From the NCBI GenBank assembly GCA_019279435.1, contig JAAALK010000079.1, forward strand, positions 63,498,330 through 63,562,329: a stretch of DNA of 64,000 nucleotides. Reading direction: 5' to 3'. Position numbers and translations under genes: made by a program. Numbering within the stretch: the first letter of the stretch is position 1; each line of letters opens with the position of its first letter. This stretch comes from Zizania palustris. Its lineage: Eukaryota > Streptophyta > Magnoliopsida > Poales > Poaceae. Positions 12,501 to 23,637 of the stretch are shown here, in pieces. Below the pieces are notes generated by a model. The model worked only from the letters and a program-made list of their open reading frames with translations, searched no databases and was not told the DNA's origin.

Positions 12501-12683
12501 CATTAGTTCACCCATGAACTAATAATTAGTCAAATTGTTTGAATGAACTAAAACTAAAAATCATTAGTTCACTCGTGAACTAATAATTAGTCAAACTATT
12601 TGAACGAACTAAAACTAAAAATCATTAGTTCAATCGTGAACAAATAATTAGTCAAACTATTTGAACGAACTAAAACTAAAAAT
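12501..12683. repeat. Three tandem copies of a 61-bp repeat
   Basis: Copies begin at 12501, 12562 and 12623, each opening CATTAGTTCA and containing AATAATTAGTCAAA, with a few substitutions between copies. Each unit holds a near-palindrome, since CATTAGTTCAC is followed by GTGAACTAAT. The array ends about 300 bp upstream of the GRAS gene start. Confidence 0.85.
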
Positions 12684-12997
12684 TACTAATTATCAGTTGA
12701 TTGGATCCAAAAAGATCATAAATAACAACTAAACAAACTTTTTAGTTACAAATACTTCTCCCCTCCATATTACCGTTAGTACCAACCCGTGAGGGGCAAT
12801 CTCGTCACTGCGCGCCGCATCGTGTGCGCCGGAGCAACGCAGGTGCCGTGGCCACGCCCCACTGTTTTAAACCCGCGGCCGCTCTCCTCCGCCGTCTTCC
12901 TCTCCTTCTCCCGAAACCACGCCCGATTCGTCGGCCGCACCAGAACCCAGCATCCGGGGAGCCCTTCACGGACCGCGCGCAGATCGGAGGCGCGGCG

Positions 12998-14647
12998 ATG
13001 GCGTACATGTGCGCGGACAGCGGCAACCTGATGGCCATCGCGCAGCAGGTGATCCAGCAGCAGCAACAGCAGCAAAGGCACCACCTGCCGCCGCCGCCGC
13101 CACCACCGCACCAGCAGAAGCATCACCAGATGCCGTCGGCGCAGGCGCTCCCGCACGGACAGATCCCGGCCTCGTTGCAGTATGGAAGTGCGTCCGTGGC
13201 GTGGACAGGCGGGGAGCACTTCTTCTCTGATTCGTTCGGGGCGTCCCCCGCAGACGCGGTGTTCTCCGACCTGGCGGCGGTCACGGACTTCGACTCCGAC
13301 GGGTGGATGGACAGCCTTATTGGAGACGCCTCCGTGTTCCAGGACTCCGACCTGGAGCGCCTCATCTTCACCACTTCGCCGCCGCCCGCCTCGTCCCCTC
13401 TCCAGACCCACACCGCCGCTGCCGTCGCTCGACCTGAGACTGCCCCGGCGTTGCTCCCGCAGGCTGCCGCTGCGGCCCCGGTAGCGTGTTCATCTCCGAG
13501 TTTCGCGGACCCCTCCTGCTCCGTTCCCATCCTCAAATCCCTACTGGCATGCTCCCGCACTGCGGCGACTGACCCTGCGCTCGCAGCCGCGGAACTCGCC
13601 AGTGTCCGCACGGCCGCCACAGACGCCGGGGACCCAGCGGAGCGCGTGGCCTTCTACTTCGCGGACGCGCTCGCCCGCCGCCTTGCCTGCGGCAGCGGGG
13701 CTCCGTCCTCAACGGCGTCAGACGCGCGTGTCGCCTCCGACGAGCTCACGCTCTGCTACAAGACGCTCAACGACGCCTGCCCCTACTCGAAGTTCGCGCA
13801 CCTCACTGCCAACCAGGCCATCCTTGAGGCCACCGGCGCGGCGACCAAGATCCACATAGTTGACTTTGGGATCGTGCAGGGTATCCAGTGGGCAGCGCTA
13901 CTTCAGGCGCTCGCCACCAGGCCCGAGGGGAAGCCAACCCGGATACGAATCTCCGGCGTCCCCTCACCGTTCCTGGGGCCGCAGCCCGCGGCGTCCCTCG
14001 CTGCGACCAGTGCCCGTCTCCGCGACTTCGCCAAGCTTCTCGGGGTGGACTTCGAGTTTGTTCCATTGCTTCGGCCTGTGCACGAGCTCGACCAGTCCGA
14101 TTTCCTGGTTGAACCTGATGAGGCCGTGGCCGTCAATTTCATGCTCCAGCTCTACCACCTTCTCGGCGACTCCGACGAGCTGGTGAGAAGAGTGGTTTGT
14201 CTTGCCAAGTCGCTCAGCCCAGCTGTGGTCACCCTTGGAGAGTACGAGGTCAGTCTAAACCGAGCTGGGTTCGTCGACCGGTTCGCCAATGCCTTGAGCT
14301 ATTACCGGTCAGTGTTCGAGTCACTGGATGTGGCAATGTCACGGGACTCACCGGACCGGGTGAGGGTGGAGCGTTGCATGTTCGGAGAGCGGATTCGGAG
14401 GGCTGTCGGGCCGGGGGAGGGCGCAGACAGGACAGACAGGATGGCCGGTAGCAGCGAGTGGCAGACACTGATGGAGTGGTGCGGCTTTGAGCCGGTCCGG
14501 CTCAGCAACTATGCCATTAGCCAAGCTGATCTTTTGCTTTGGAACTATGATTCCAAGTACAAATATTCACTTGTTGGGCTGCCACCGGCGTTCTTGACAC
14601 TGGCATGGGAGAAACGGCCATTGCTTACTGTGTCTGCCTGGAGGTGA
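12998..14647 (+). CDS. SCL7: GRAS-family transcription regulator, SCL4/SCL7 type
   Basis: GRAS proteins act in the nucleus as transcriptional regulators; the SCL4/7 branch is linked in other plants to stress and growth control. This intronless frame encodes 549 residues from the ATG at 12998 (MAYMCADSGN). An upstream in-frame ATG at 12824 would add 58 residues of leader-like sequence, which I reject. A Gln run (about residues 16-27) and a Pro/His-rich stretch form the variable N-terminus, followed by an acidic region. The GRAS domain runs from about 176 to the end: LHR1 (LKSLLACSRTAA), the VHIID equivalent KIHIVDFGIVQGIQWA starting near 284, LHR2, PFYRE/RVER region, and the SAW motif ending LLTVSAWR. 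The SCL4/7 call rests on the C-terminal LSNYAISQADLLLWNYD segment and overall order. The tandem 61-bp repeats lie just upstream. Confidence 0.9.
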   Translation: MAYMCADSGNLMAIAQQVIQQQQQQQRHHLPPPPPPPHQQKHHQMPSAQALPHGQIPASLQYGSASVAWTGGEHFFSDSFGASPADAVFSDLAAVTDFDSDGWMDSLIGDASVFQDSDLERLIFTTSPPPASSPLQTHTAAAVARPETAPALLPQAAAAAPVACSSPSFADPSCSVPILKSLLACSRTAATDPALAAAELASVRTAATDAGDPAERVAFYFADALARRLACGSGAPSSTASDARVASDELTLCYKTLNDACPYSKFAHLTANQAILEATGAATKIHIVDFGIVQGIQWAALLQALATRPEGKPTRIRISGVPSPFLGPQPAASLAATSARLRDFAKLLGVDFEFVPLLRPVHELDQSDFLVEPDEAVAVNFMLQLYHLLGDSDELVRRVVCLAKSLSPAVVTLGEYEVSLNRAGFVDRFANALSYYRSVFESLDVAMSRDSPDRVRVERCMFGERIRRAVGPGEGADRTDRMAGSSEWQTLMEWCGFEPVRLSNYAISQADLLLWNYDSKYKYSLVGLPPAFLTLAWEKRPLLTVSAWR

Positions 14648-16270
14648 GGCTTTTTCCTGTATTTGTTATGTGTGTGTTCCATTAGTTAGGAAATCATTTT
14701 GCAGCTTTTGTGGTAGTTTCCTCCAAACTGTGAACTTTGTTTATGATGATTATAATGACTAGAAGGCATAATTGGCTAGAGAAAAGTTAGTGGCAGTTGT
14801 ACATAACTAGACAACAAGTTTCGTTGTGGAGTACGTACGTACATTGCTTGTCCATGTGACTCTGGGATGCGAAACTTACATTTTTATGCTTGTGAAGTGG
14901 GAGAGTCAGTAAGTCATTAGTATCTTTAGCGTTGTCCTTGGTTACCTTTTAAGTAATAAAACCTAACTGCAAGCAATACTTGCCCAAGGAATAAGTTGCA
15001 GCTCATGATGTGATATTTGTTCCTATATTTTGGTTTACTTGAGTTGCTGCTGAGACTGAATTCAGTATGTTAATTTAGTTAATCGTATTGTTTGGACTAT
15101 TAAAGTCATTTTGTCACCAAAACCTTATTGTATCAAAGTGATCTCTCTAGTTATGTATGTATGGATCTTCTAGGTCCTACACTTCTGGTTTGCCTATTTA
15201 GTAAATGGTTGTCTGGAACTGCAAGGCCTTCTACTATTATTGAGATTTGAAAGTAACCTTAAATTGTGTGCGGGTATTTCGTTTGTATTCAATTTGCAGA
15301 TTTCTACACATGCCACAAGTAATTTTCTTGGTAATTGCATTTGTCTGCCCTTGGCTGGAATGTGTATTTTGATCTACAGTATCGTTTACTTTATATTATG
15401 TATTGATTTTTCTAGCGGTGCCATGTGTTTTACTTCTTCATGTTTTAGGCTGTCAAATTCTTGCAATGCTTTAGAAAACTTGGCGCTTTATCTTGATCTA
15501 CAAGGCAGCATCTTTTCTCTTGGCACTTGCCTTTTCTTCGGGAGCTAAAATTGCTGTACCTATCGTCCACTTTTGTGCTTCTGAATTAGAAAGCACTGTT
15601 TTTGGGTGTTCTTTGCAGAAGATATATAGTTGTTATTTTCAGGTTCTGTTCTTTTCATGGATTGAATTGACCCCATGAGTCATGAATTCAGAACAAACAT
15701 TATTTGCAAATTGCTTGCAAAATGTTTGCTGCCCCAAAACACAGAAGGCTGGAATTCTAGATCTAGCCCTTGCCTGTGATAAGCAGGAATTCACATTATT
15801 TTCCAGAATGGACACTTTTGCAGGACCTCCTTTCCCTGTGTCTCAAACCAATCTTAGGCTCAGTTTGTTTCATATACTTCTAAAATTTGGAGTTAAAAAA
15901 AATAATCTAGTTTTTGGATTTGGACAGTAAGAATCGGTAGCTGGAAACATCAATTCTAACGCGAATCGGTGGGGTTTGTTTTAAGATTGTGAAAGGTCGG
16001 ACCCTGTGAAATTTGCTTCACATCTTCCAGTAATCATTGTTTCATTGACCTGTGTTGACATTTGTTGGTCTGGCCGAGTTTCTGGCTTTCTTGTGCTAAT
16101 GCCTCCCATGATTCCATCGTATGGCTGTGAAATCTCTCTCGGACAAATAGTGGAACCTTTTTGAAACAGTACATCAGTCCAATCTGAAACATGAGTTGTG
16201 ATACTCCGAATTAACGAACACAAACGATTATACTAATGATGTAATAGTAGGAGTTAGCTCGTACAATGCA
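14648..16270. other. Intergenic DNA downstream of SCL7, no gene seen
   Basis: This is AT-rich sequence, probably beginning with the SCL7 3' UTR. Around 15855-15985 it contains a diverged fragment (CTCAGTTTGTTTCATATACT ... AAGAATCGGTAGCTG) of the MITE family seen in DDM1 intron 3. Open frames are short and unstructured. Confidence 0.45.
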
Positions 16271-16271
16271 G

Positions 16272-16616
16272 CTTAACTGTGTTTGTTTCGCCTAATCCAA
16301 AATTTAAATTTATTGAATGTTTAGATACTATTTTAGAGTATTAAATATAGATTATTTATAAAACTCATTCATAATCCGTGAATTATTCGTGAGATGAATC
16401 TAATAAGCTTAATTACGTTATGATTTGACAATGTGACGGTAACAGTAAACATTTGTTAATCATGGATTAATTAAGCTTAATAAATTTGTTTTGCGAACAA
16501 TCCTCTGATTTTGCAATTATTTTTATAATCAGTTCAAGTTTAATCCTTTAAATCGATGTTTAAATATATGATGTGACATGAATTAAATTTTAGTCCATAG
16601 AACCAAACACTCTCAA
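16272..16616. mobile_element. Tourist/PIF-like MITE, inverted relative to the 43.1-kb copy
   Basis: The element starts near TGTTTGTTTCGCCTAATCC and ends near AAATTTTAGTCC followed by ACCAAACACTC. Its interior (AACATTTGTTAATCATGGAT) is the reverse complement of sequence within the elements at 36305 and 43110. No transposase is encoded. The ends are approximate. Confidence 0.6.
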
Positions 16617-16889
16617 GATGTGTATTTTAGAAATGTTTTAGTTTATTTGACTGTATAAATATTTTATGGTATTATTGCTACATCGAAATTTTGATGGTTG
16701 ATACTTGTTGTAGCATAAAATCTACGCTAACAAATATTATTAGCCTCGAAGGGCTGCTAATTGTAAAAAAATTATAGTGGTTCATACCTCCGGAAGAAAT
16801 AATAATCTTATGTACAATTCATAGTAATTTTCATATGTTTTATCTTTCCCTTTATTTCAATGGAGATGTTCAACATTTATAGGCAAAAT

Positions 16890-16975
16890 ATCAACAACAA
16901 CAACAAAGCTTTTTAATCCCAAGCAAGTTGGGGTAGGCTAGAGTTGAAACCCAACAAGAAGTCACCAAAAAGAGA
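16890..16975. repeat. Dispersed repeat fragment of unknown family
   Basis: The CAACAACAACAACAAAGC lead and the AAGTTGGGGTAGGCTAGAG core match a pattern I know as highly repeated in grass genomes, though I cannot assign it to an element class. The following 450 bp to the hAT-like element show nothing coding. Confidence 0.4.
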
Positions 16976-17425
16976 GAGAGAGGAAGGGGAGGGAAAAGCT
17001 TTTAAGAGCACTAAAAGGGAAAAGGCCTAATCACGGTTCGGGCACGCGGATAGCTTCTTTTCAAGCACTTCTATCCAAACACAACTCCTTTGGAATATTT
17101 CATTCCTTCAAGTCCCTTTTGATTCTGTATATATGATTTCATAGGGTCAAAATAATAACTTCTTATGTAAATACATGTCTTGATACCAAGGACGAAGGCT
17201 CTTGTTTTTAGCCTCTATGTCGAAGTGGTCTGGGATTTCAAGTGAGTAGCGGAGTATAGTTCGTAGGTGTGTAGCCGAAGTAATCTTCACAGCAACTTCC
17301 CAAGAGGGTTCGTTGCTTGGTGGCTCCGTAAATTAGGTCTTAGCCTTGTGGAGTTGAATTAGTTTTCATGTAGTCTTAAACCTTTTGCTTCATGCAAGGC
17401 AAAGGGGTATTCGAACGCTTGGAAC

Positions 17426-18180
17426 TAGAGCTGGGACTTGGGCCGGACTTTTTTGGGCCGGCCCAAAGCACGTAGGCCCGACCCCTTCAAAGCACAGCCC
17501 AGTACGACCCATAGATGGGCCGGGCCGGCACGGCCCATACAAGGGCCGGACCTGGGCCTGGAGGTTAGGCTCGGTGGGCGGCCCGAGTACGGCTCTTAAA
17601 GTGAGTCGTGCCTGGGCCGACCCGGCCTAGAAAAGCCCATGAGTAAATAATTCATATGCACAAGGAGGAGACATGTTATTAAAAATTAAAAAAGTCTGCA
17701 AATTACTATTTGAATATACCTTGTTCTATATCATGTGTAAGCCAAATCAAAATTTGAGTCATTCATATATAGGATAAATCAAAATGTAAATATATATGCT
17801 CGAGAGCAAAAAAAGTAGTATTAATGAACTAGTATCATGTGTAAATTATTAATGAAATTTATTTTCCCCTATTTTTGGTGTTGTTCTATTATTTTATGTG
17901 AACTAGAATTTTCATTATTCAAAGATAGATTAAATAAATATTTTCATAACCCTGGTAAGAGATCGTCTAACGATGTTACAAAGTTAGGGCCGTTTTTGGG
18001 TCAGCCCGGCCCATCCAGACCCAATGTGCTTTGGGCCGTGTCTGGGCTTGGCTAACACTACTTCGGGCCGGCCCAGTCTGGCCCTTAAATTTATTGGGCC
18101 GAAACGGCCCGACCCATTTTAGGTCCTGGCCCAAAGGGCCCGGGCCGGACCGGCCCAGCACGGCCCATCTCCCAGCTCTA
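17426..18180. mobile_element. Non-autonomous hAT-like element, 755 bp
   Basis: Perfect 11-bp terminal inverted repeats (TAGAGCTGGGA at the left, its complement at the right) are flanked by 8-bp direct repeats that match at seven positions (cttggaac at 17418-17425, cttcgaac at 18181-18188). Eight-base target duplications are typical of hAT transposons. Both ends carry many GGGCCGG/GGCCC motifs as subterminal repeats, while the centre is AT-rich. No transposase frame is visible. Confidence 0.82.
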
Positions 18181-18476
18181 CTTCGAACCATCAGGAGACT
18201 TCGGCCATCCGGAAGCTTTTCGCTAATAGTGTTATTTGGATCCTATCTAGGGTAAAATGATTTCCCCAAAAAATATGTAATTCCCCTGATTTTTCCGTAT
18301 AGATAGACCTCATTATAATCATTTCCCGTGGAATAAAATGAAAAAAGTGAAATTTTATCTTATCTATTATATTTCATATTGATAGATCTCATTATTATGC
18401 ATAGAATAGAAAGCCGACATAATAACAAATCTAAAAAAAATCCCCAAGTCGCCGCAGAGAGCATCGGCGAGCGGCC

Positions 18477-21400
18477 ATGTCCCTCCGCAAGCGCCAGCGC
18501 TCGGCGAGCAGCTCCCGCCTCGCCACCCTCTCCTCGCCGCCGTCGCCTCATAGCCACGTCGCCTCGTCCCCTCCGCTCTCCTTCGCCAACGCCGACCTCC
18601 TCCTCCGTCTCCAACTCGACCGCTGCCCCGATGACGACGGCGACGTCGACCATGACGCCTGCGAGGATCACCGGGGACTGGATCCCTTCCTCGATCTCCA
18701 CGTCTCCTCGGCATCCCTGCTCCGCTCCCGTTACTTCGCCGCTCTGCTGTCTGACCGCTGGAGCCCTGCCCCCTCCTCCGCCTCCGATGGGCACCTGTCC
18801 CTCTCAGTGTCTGGTTCGTACTCCTGCGCACACCCTTTCCGTGCCCACGTCGAGGTGATCCGCCTCCTCCACACGATCGACTTTGCCGGCTCCATCCACT
18901 CACCTGCGGACGCCCTAGACATCCTCCCCATCGCGCTCAAGCTCCTCTTCGACGCGTGCGTCGAGGCGTGCGTACGATTCCTCGAGGCCGTGCCCTGGTC
19001 AGTGCAGGACGAGGCCCGTATCCTCGAACTCGCGCCTCTCCTCCCTGCCGATGAGGCTGCCGACCTCCTCGCCAGGGTCGCACCTCCACCAGCTGCCGCC
19101 TCATCCGCCGCTGGGGGTGAGGCTAGCAGGTCGCCCTCCGAGGCGATGCTGCACGGCTTGATCCACTCCGCCATCCATGGCCACCCAGTCCCTGCGGCAA
19201 CCAAGGCGTTCGTCGCCATGCTCCTGAAGGACTACCCCTCCCGTGACTGCGTGCACAAGGTACTCGACGAGGCATTCCTGTCACGGCTGGAGACTGTCAA
19301 GGAGCTCATGGGGAAGTATGCCAGTCCGGACTTTAGGGTCGCGGTGAACAGCGATGAGCGGGAAGCGATACAGAGGTTGAATCTGCAGTCTGCGGTATTG
19401 AACTTGAGACACCTGCTTTGGCTCATTGAGAGGATGGTGGATATTAAGGTGGCTGATAACGCGGTTAAACTATGGAGTGAGCAGGCTGCACTGACTGCTG
19501 ATTTGCAGAAGTTGCTGAATGATGTTGATATGTGGAAGAATATAACTCCCGGGCTTCCAGTTCTTGTTACCAGATGCACACTCAGGCTCGCTAATTCGGT
19601 TGTGACTGGAGAGACACTAGTTCCTCGACTGGTTAGTCTGCAAACTTACATTTACCTTGTCACGTGCTTATATCCATCTGAGTCAGATGATGGCTAGTTT
19701 TAATTTAGTTATTTTTCTTATGTTGCGAAGCAATACAATAGGTTGTGGTGTCCATTTGTGATAGATGCTGTATTTCTACACTTTGCTCCAGTTATCAGGA
19801 CATATTTTATTAGCATGTCAACCTGTTTAGTATGTTGCATCTGCAGATGTAATCTCATGGTATATGTTGACTCAGGTATTGCTATGATTTATAGTAGTTT
19901 GTGACTTATGGTTGTGAATTGTGATCATAACAGTTCACAGAGGCCATAAGTTCAACAATTCAGTTTCATTTTCAGTGCAATAAACTAGTGGCTGTAGATA
20001 GGGTTGGTGCATATGTGTGTTACTTGATCTGCATTTTAAATCCAGTAAATAAATGCTAAATCTAACTAAATGAATGGCCAAGAGCAAATATTATTTCAAA
20101 AAAGTGGTTAGTAGGCTAAAGTGAGCTGGCCATGAGCGAGTAATTGTTGGATGGTTATTAGGTATTTCCAATTCATACAGGATGTTGTATTGCTTCCATA
20201 TGGCTGTTTTGCTCCATGCTCAATTGTTCTTATTACTCCTCTGTAACATATCCAATGTCTTTTCTTAGCAGTATTGTATGGCTTCCTTGTATATGTTTCT
20301 GGTTGGTTGGGACTTTACCTTTGAATGTACCTGGAAGTATGCATAACTATAGAACTGTGTTTGGGGCAAATTGGGTGGATCTGTAGTTCAGTATGGTAAG
20401 GTAGTAATAGTTGAAAGAACGGTATCTTATCAGTGGACAGGAGCAGACAACTAGACATGCATGTCTCCATGTTGAATTTGGATGGAAAACCTTAATGAGG
20501 AAGAGGAAGCTTTGGGTTATTGGACATGGGTGAGTGATGTGTTTGCTCATGTGCATATCGGTCTGGTGGATACCATAAGATTTTCCATTGGCAACACTGA
20601 GGTCAAGCTGTGAGTTGGAGAAGGGTAACCATGGTTTATGGTTGTCCTTGTTTTATTGTTTAACTTGATGAGCCTTTACTAGAAAAAACATATGTATGTA
20701 CCATGCCCCCTGTGTGTAAGGTTTTCTGTGTGGCCCAGTAGAGTTGGTCTATAAGAATTTGGGCAGATGGTTAGCCAACTCTTTTCTGACTATTTTTGGC
20801 CAGAAGGGCTAGCAGGCCATCCAAATGAGTATGGAGTTTTCCCTATCCGCGTAGTAGACAAAACTGCTCAGATCTGTTTGAACAATTCCACATTACAACC
20901 TTGAATTTGCATGAAAGTAAGCATGAACAACCCTGAACTCCAAAATTGGATACTATTCAACCGTAAAATATCAAAACCATTCAATTTTTGACATTGGCCC
21001 AGAGTTGGAGTGGTTTTGAGTGAAATGGTGCTGAGACATTTGGGGATTTGGCTCTCTTGATCTCTGGCATAACTGAGCATGCAATTTTTAGTCTGAAGAT
21101 ATCCTTGTAACTCTCTGAGTGTTACCATATTTTCTGTAAAAATCTCATAGATTTTACATACTTTATGGTTTTAGCTTTGTTGTTGTGTTTAATTGGGCCT
21201 GAGCTCTTATGACACTTGTCCTTCTCAGGTGAGGATGAAACTTGTCAAAAGTTGGCTTCCTGTCCTAAACGTCTGCAGGAACATTGTTCAGCCCATGCAG
21301 TGTGGATACAAGTCGCCAAATTGCCAAGAGCTGGAGGAGACATTTCTTCAGATCATCTCCACCTTGCCTGTCCCAGATGCTCAGGACCTGCTTCAACAAT

Positions 21401-21507
21401 GCCTTGGATTCTCCACCCGCGACGTCGACGACTGCCCGCACTTGGTCACTGCCTTCAAGACATGGTTCAGGCGTGCTACTCGGACTCCACAAGGCGGTGA
21501 AAATTGA
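18477..21507 (+). CDS. BTB/POZ-domain protein (At1g63850/At3g05675-like)
   Basis: Plant BTB proteins of this group are thought to serve as substrate adaptors for CUL3 ubiquitin ligases, though this subgroup is poorly characterised. Exon 1 (18477-19631) ends in phase 0 at a GTTAGT donor and exon 2 (21229-21507) begins VRMKLVKSWLPVLN; together they encode about 477 residues. The N-terminus is Ser/Pro-rich with a basic start (SLRKRQR). The BTB fold lies at about residues 60-170: FLDLHVSSASLLRSRYFAALL, then HVEVIRLLHTIDF and LDILPIALKLLFDACVEACV. The remainder is the helical C-terminal region of this subgroup, ending in LLQQCLGFSTRDVDDCPHL. The 1.6-kb intron has no recognised insertion. The family name is recalled from similarity and not computed. 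Confidence 0.85.
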
Positions 21508-22983
21508 GAGGTGTGCTGATCCTAATGTTTACCTTATGAGTGCATGCTCTGCTGTGTAGTCCCTCTCACGCGTAGTTAAGCTGCAGTTCTAACGCTGTTT
21601 TCTGTACGTTGTTGTTCTGTGTAGTGCGCCGTATATAGCCGGCTAAGGTAAAAGGTACGTACATAATAACGGTATTCTATCTTCGGCATCATCAGCCTTG
21701 TTTGCGGCCACTAATCCTGCTTCCACGTGGATGAGTCGGGATTTTAGTTTAAAACTCTAGCTCATTTATCTAGAACGAGTCATGATTGGCTAAACTTTTC
21801 TTGCGGGTCTGTTTGGCAGCCCAATGATGCCGGTCCATTGTACGTGGATGGGTTGGGATTGTACACTGCTAAACAAGTAGTGCCCTTCCCCTTGCCCCTT
21901 GGAATGTGGATACAACTTGGGGGATAAATGTATACCACCAGGACTTGTGCGATCTAAACCAGTCGCAGTGCTAGCTGCGAATTCTGAACCGGTGATTTTC
22001 TGCCCCTTTCCTTGCTGGGAATTTTTGCCGGTTTTTGTTGGTCTCTGTTGATACATATTTCAGCTGAAAATCGTGATCCCAGTGGCTTCGCTAAAATCAA
22101 GCTGTTGATTTCCAGCGCAAACCGTGTGAACCGGAGAAAAAGAAAGATCAGTTGTATTTCTGGATGTTTCAGAATTCAGACCGTACAACAGATGCTGAAT
22201 TCTTCGTGCTACCGGTTTAATCAGTTCCAGCCGACGTGACAGAACAGCCATCAAATTTTAATTCGTGATCGTTTGCTGGAACGTTAGTGGAGAACATGAT
22301 TATAACTACAAAAGTCAGAATTCGATTTCGTCCTCCCCCCTCAGGCATTATTATACTGCATACGACTAAAATCTGGTAAGAGGTTAACGTACAAAACATC
22401 TCTATTTTCTGCATCATTTCTCAAGAAAGTCAGAGTGTTTCTGGAAGGGATCCTAATTGTAGAACTTGCTATGAAGCTGAGCTCCGGTCTAAAAAAGCAT
22501 GAACCACCGGCTCCTTTGACTAAATCCTACCCGGCCCGTTATCTAACGGTGTGAAGGCCGCCTTGCCAATACGAAACCTCACCTCCGATCACCGTGAAGC
22601 CCGTTCGGTACCCGTTGGATCGTGTTAGGTTTTCAAATCCTAAAAGAAGATGAAGAATTTAAGGCGCTTTCATGTTTCAATTGCCAATGATGCATTTCTA
22701 CATTATTACATTACACTGGAAAGGTTGATACGTAGCACAACCCAAAATACAAGTGCCAAAGGGAAGCCAAGGTGAGAGACGTCCGTTATCTCGTCGTCTT
22801 GCCATCGACCGTACAAAATGGAAAAGGTTGGAAGAAAAATTGGAACTTGGACACGAGTCAGGGACACGTCAAGAATCCTAGCACCGAATTGTATACGAAT
22901 GAGAATAGTTGTAGCGACGAGGAGTCGACGGGACGCTGACAACCACGGCGGGCACTGCACGCGGGGTCGCGCGCGGCGGAGAG
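21508..22983. other. Intergenic: BTB 3' end and convergent downstream gene
   Basis: This gap separates the end of the + strand BTB gene from the stop of a - strand gene, so it holds both 3' UTRs. It is mixed in composition with short overlapping frames. I see no transposon ends, RNA gene or third coding region. Confidence 0.4.
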
Positions 22984-23637
22984 CTAGTAGAAACCCTGCA
23001 CCGGCCACCGGCGGTCGGGGTCCGGCAGCCACGACGAGCGCTTCTTCTTCTTGTCCTTCTTGTCCTTGCTCCCCTCCTCCTCCTCGCCGCCGCCGCCTTT
23101 CTCCGCTTCCTTCTCGCCGTCGGAGCTCTTGGAGTCGCCGTCCGATGAGCCGCACCCGGCGGCCGGGCCGCCCGGCTTGTTCCTGGACCGCACGTACTCG
23201 ATCAGCCTCCACGCCGCCGGCTTCTGCTGGTGCGACCGCGGCGGGGACGGAGGCTGCTTGGCCGGCTTCTGCGCCTTCCACTCCGCCTGCGGCGCGATCG
23301 GCTGCGGCTGCTTCTCCTGCGGCGGTGGCGTCGGCGGGGCGTCGCTCTTCAAAGGGTCCGTGTCGTCGGGGAGGCGCGCCGACTGAGACAGCCGCTCGTA
23401 CTCCGGCAGCGGCACCGTCTCCTCCTCCGACGCGCCCTCCTTGCCGTTGCCGACGCAGTCCATGAGCAGCACCTGCCGGTGATGGCCGCTGGCCCTCCGC
23501 CTCTGCCGCCGCGTCCCGAACCTTCTTGCTCCCCTCCCTCCTCCCCCTCCTCCGCACTGTATCCGCTGCCGCTCCTCCTCCGCCTCCGCCTCCGCCTCCT
23601 CCTCCTCTTCATCTTCCGTGTGATCCAGGACGTCCAT
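22984..23637 (-). CDS. Unrecognised charged protein ending WLPDPDRRWPVQGFY
   Basis: A single-exon frame encodes about 217 residues from MDVLDHTED (start at 23637); an in-frame ATG at 23661 would add eight residues. An acidic run (DEEEEEAEAEAEEE) is followed by a Gly/Arg-rich stretch, then VLLMDCVGNGKEG, EYERLSQSARLPDDTDPLKS, a Pro/Gln-rich part, and the helix-like WRLIEYVRSRNKPGG. It closes with a Lys/Glu-rich segment and the tail SSWLPDPDRRWPVQGFY. There is no signal peptide or membrane segment. The ordered aromatic tail and YERL segment look conserved and not random, so I believe it is a gene. I assign no function. It runs convergent to the BTB gene. Confidence 0.65.
   Translation of the reverse strand: MDVLDHTEDEEEEEAEAEAEEERQRIQCGGGGGGRGARRFGTRRQRRRASGHHRQVLLMDCVGNGKEGASEEETVPLPEYERLSQSARLPDDTDPLKSDAPPTPPPQEKQPQPIAPQAEWKAQKPAKQPPSPPRSHQQKPAAWRLIEYVRSRNKPGGPAAGCGSSDGDSKSSDGEKEAEKGGGGEEEEGSKDKKDKKKKRSSWLPDPDRRWPVQGFY

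Noticed and set aside
12824..12997. N-terminal extension of the SCL7 protein
   Set aside because: The 58 extra residues are leader-like and Arg/Pro-rich; the ATG at 12998 starts the MAYMCADSGN sequence typical of the family.
22706..23557. 283-codon - strand frame overlapping the charged-protein gene
   Set aside because: It is an alternative frame of the same GC-rich DNA, with low-complexity Arg/Gly/Ala content, and runs into AT-rich DNA. The frame ending WPVQGFY has better ordered segments.
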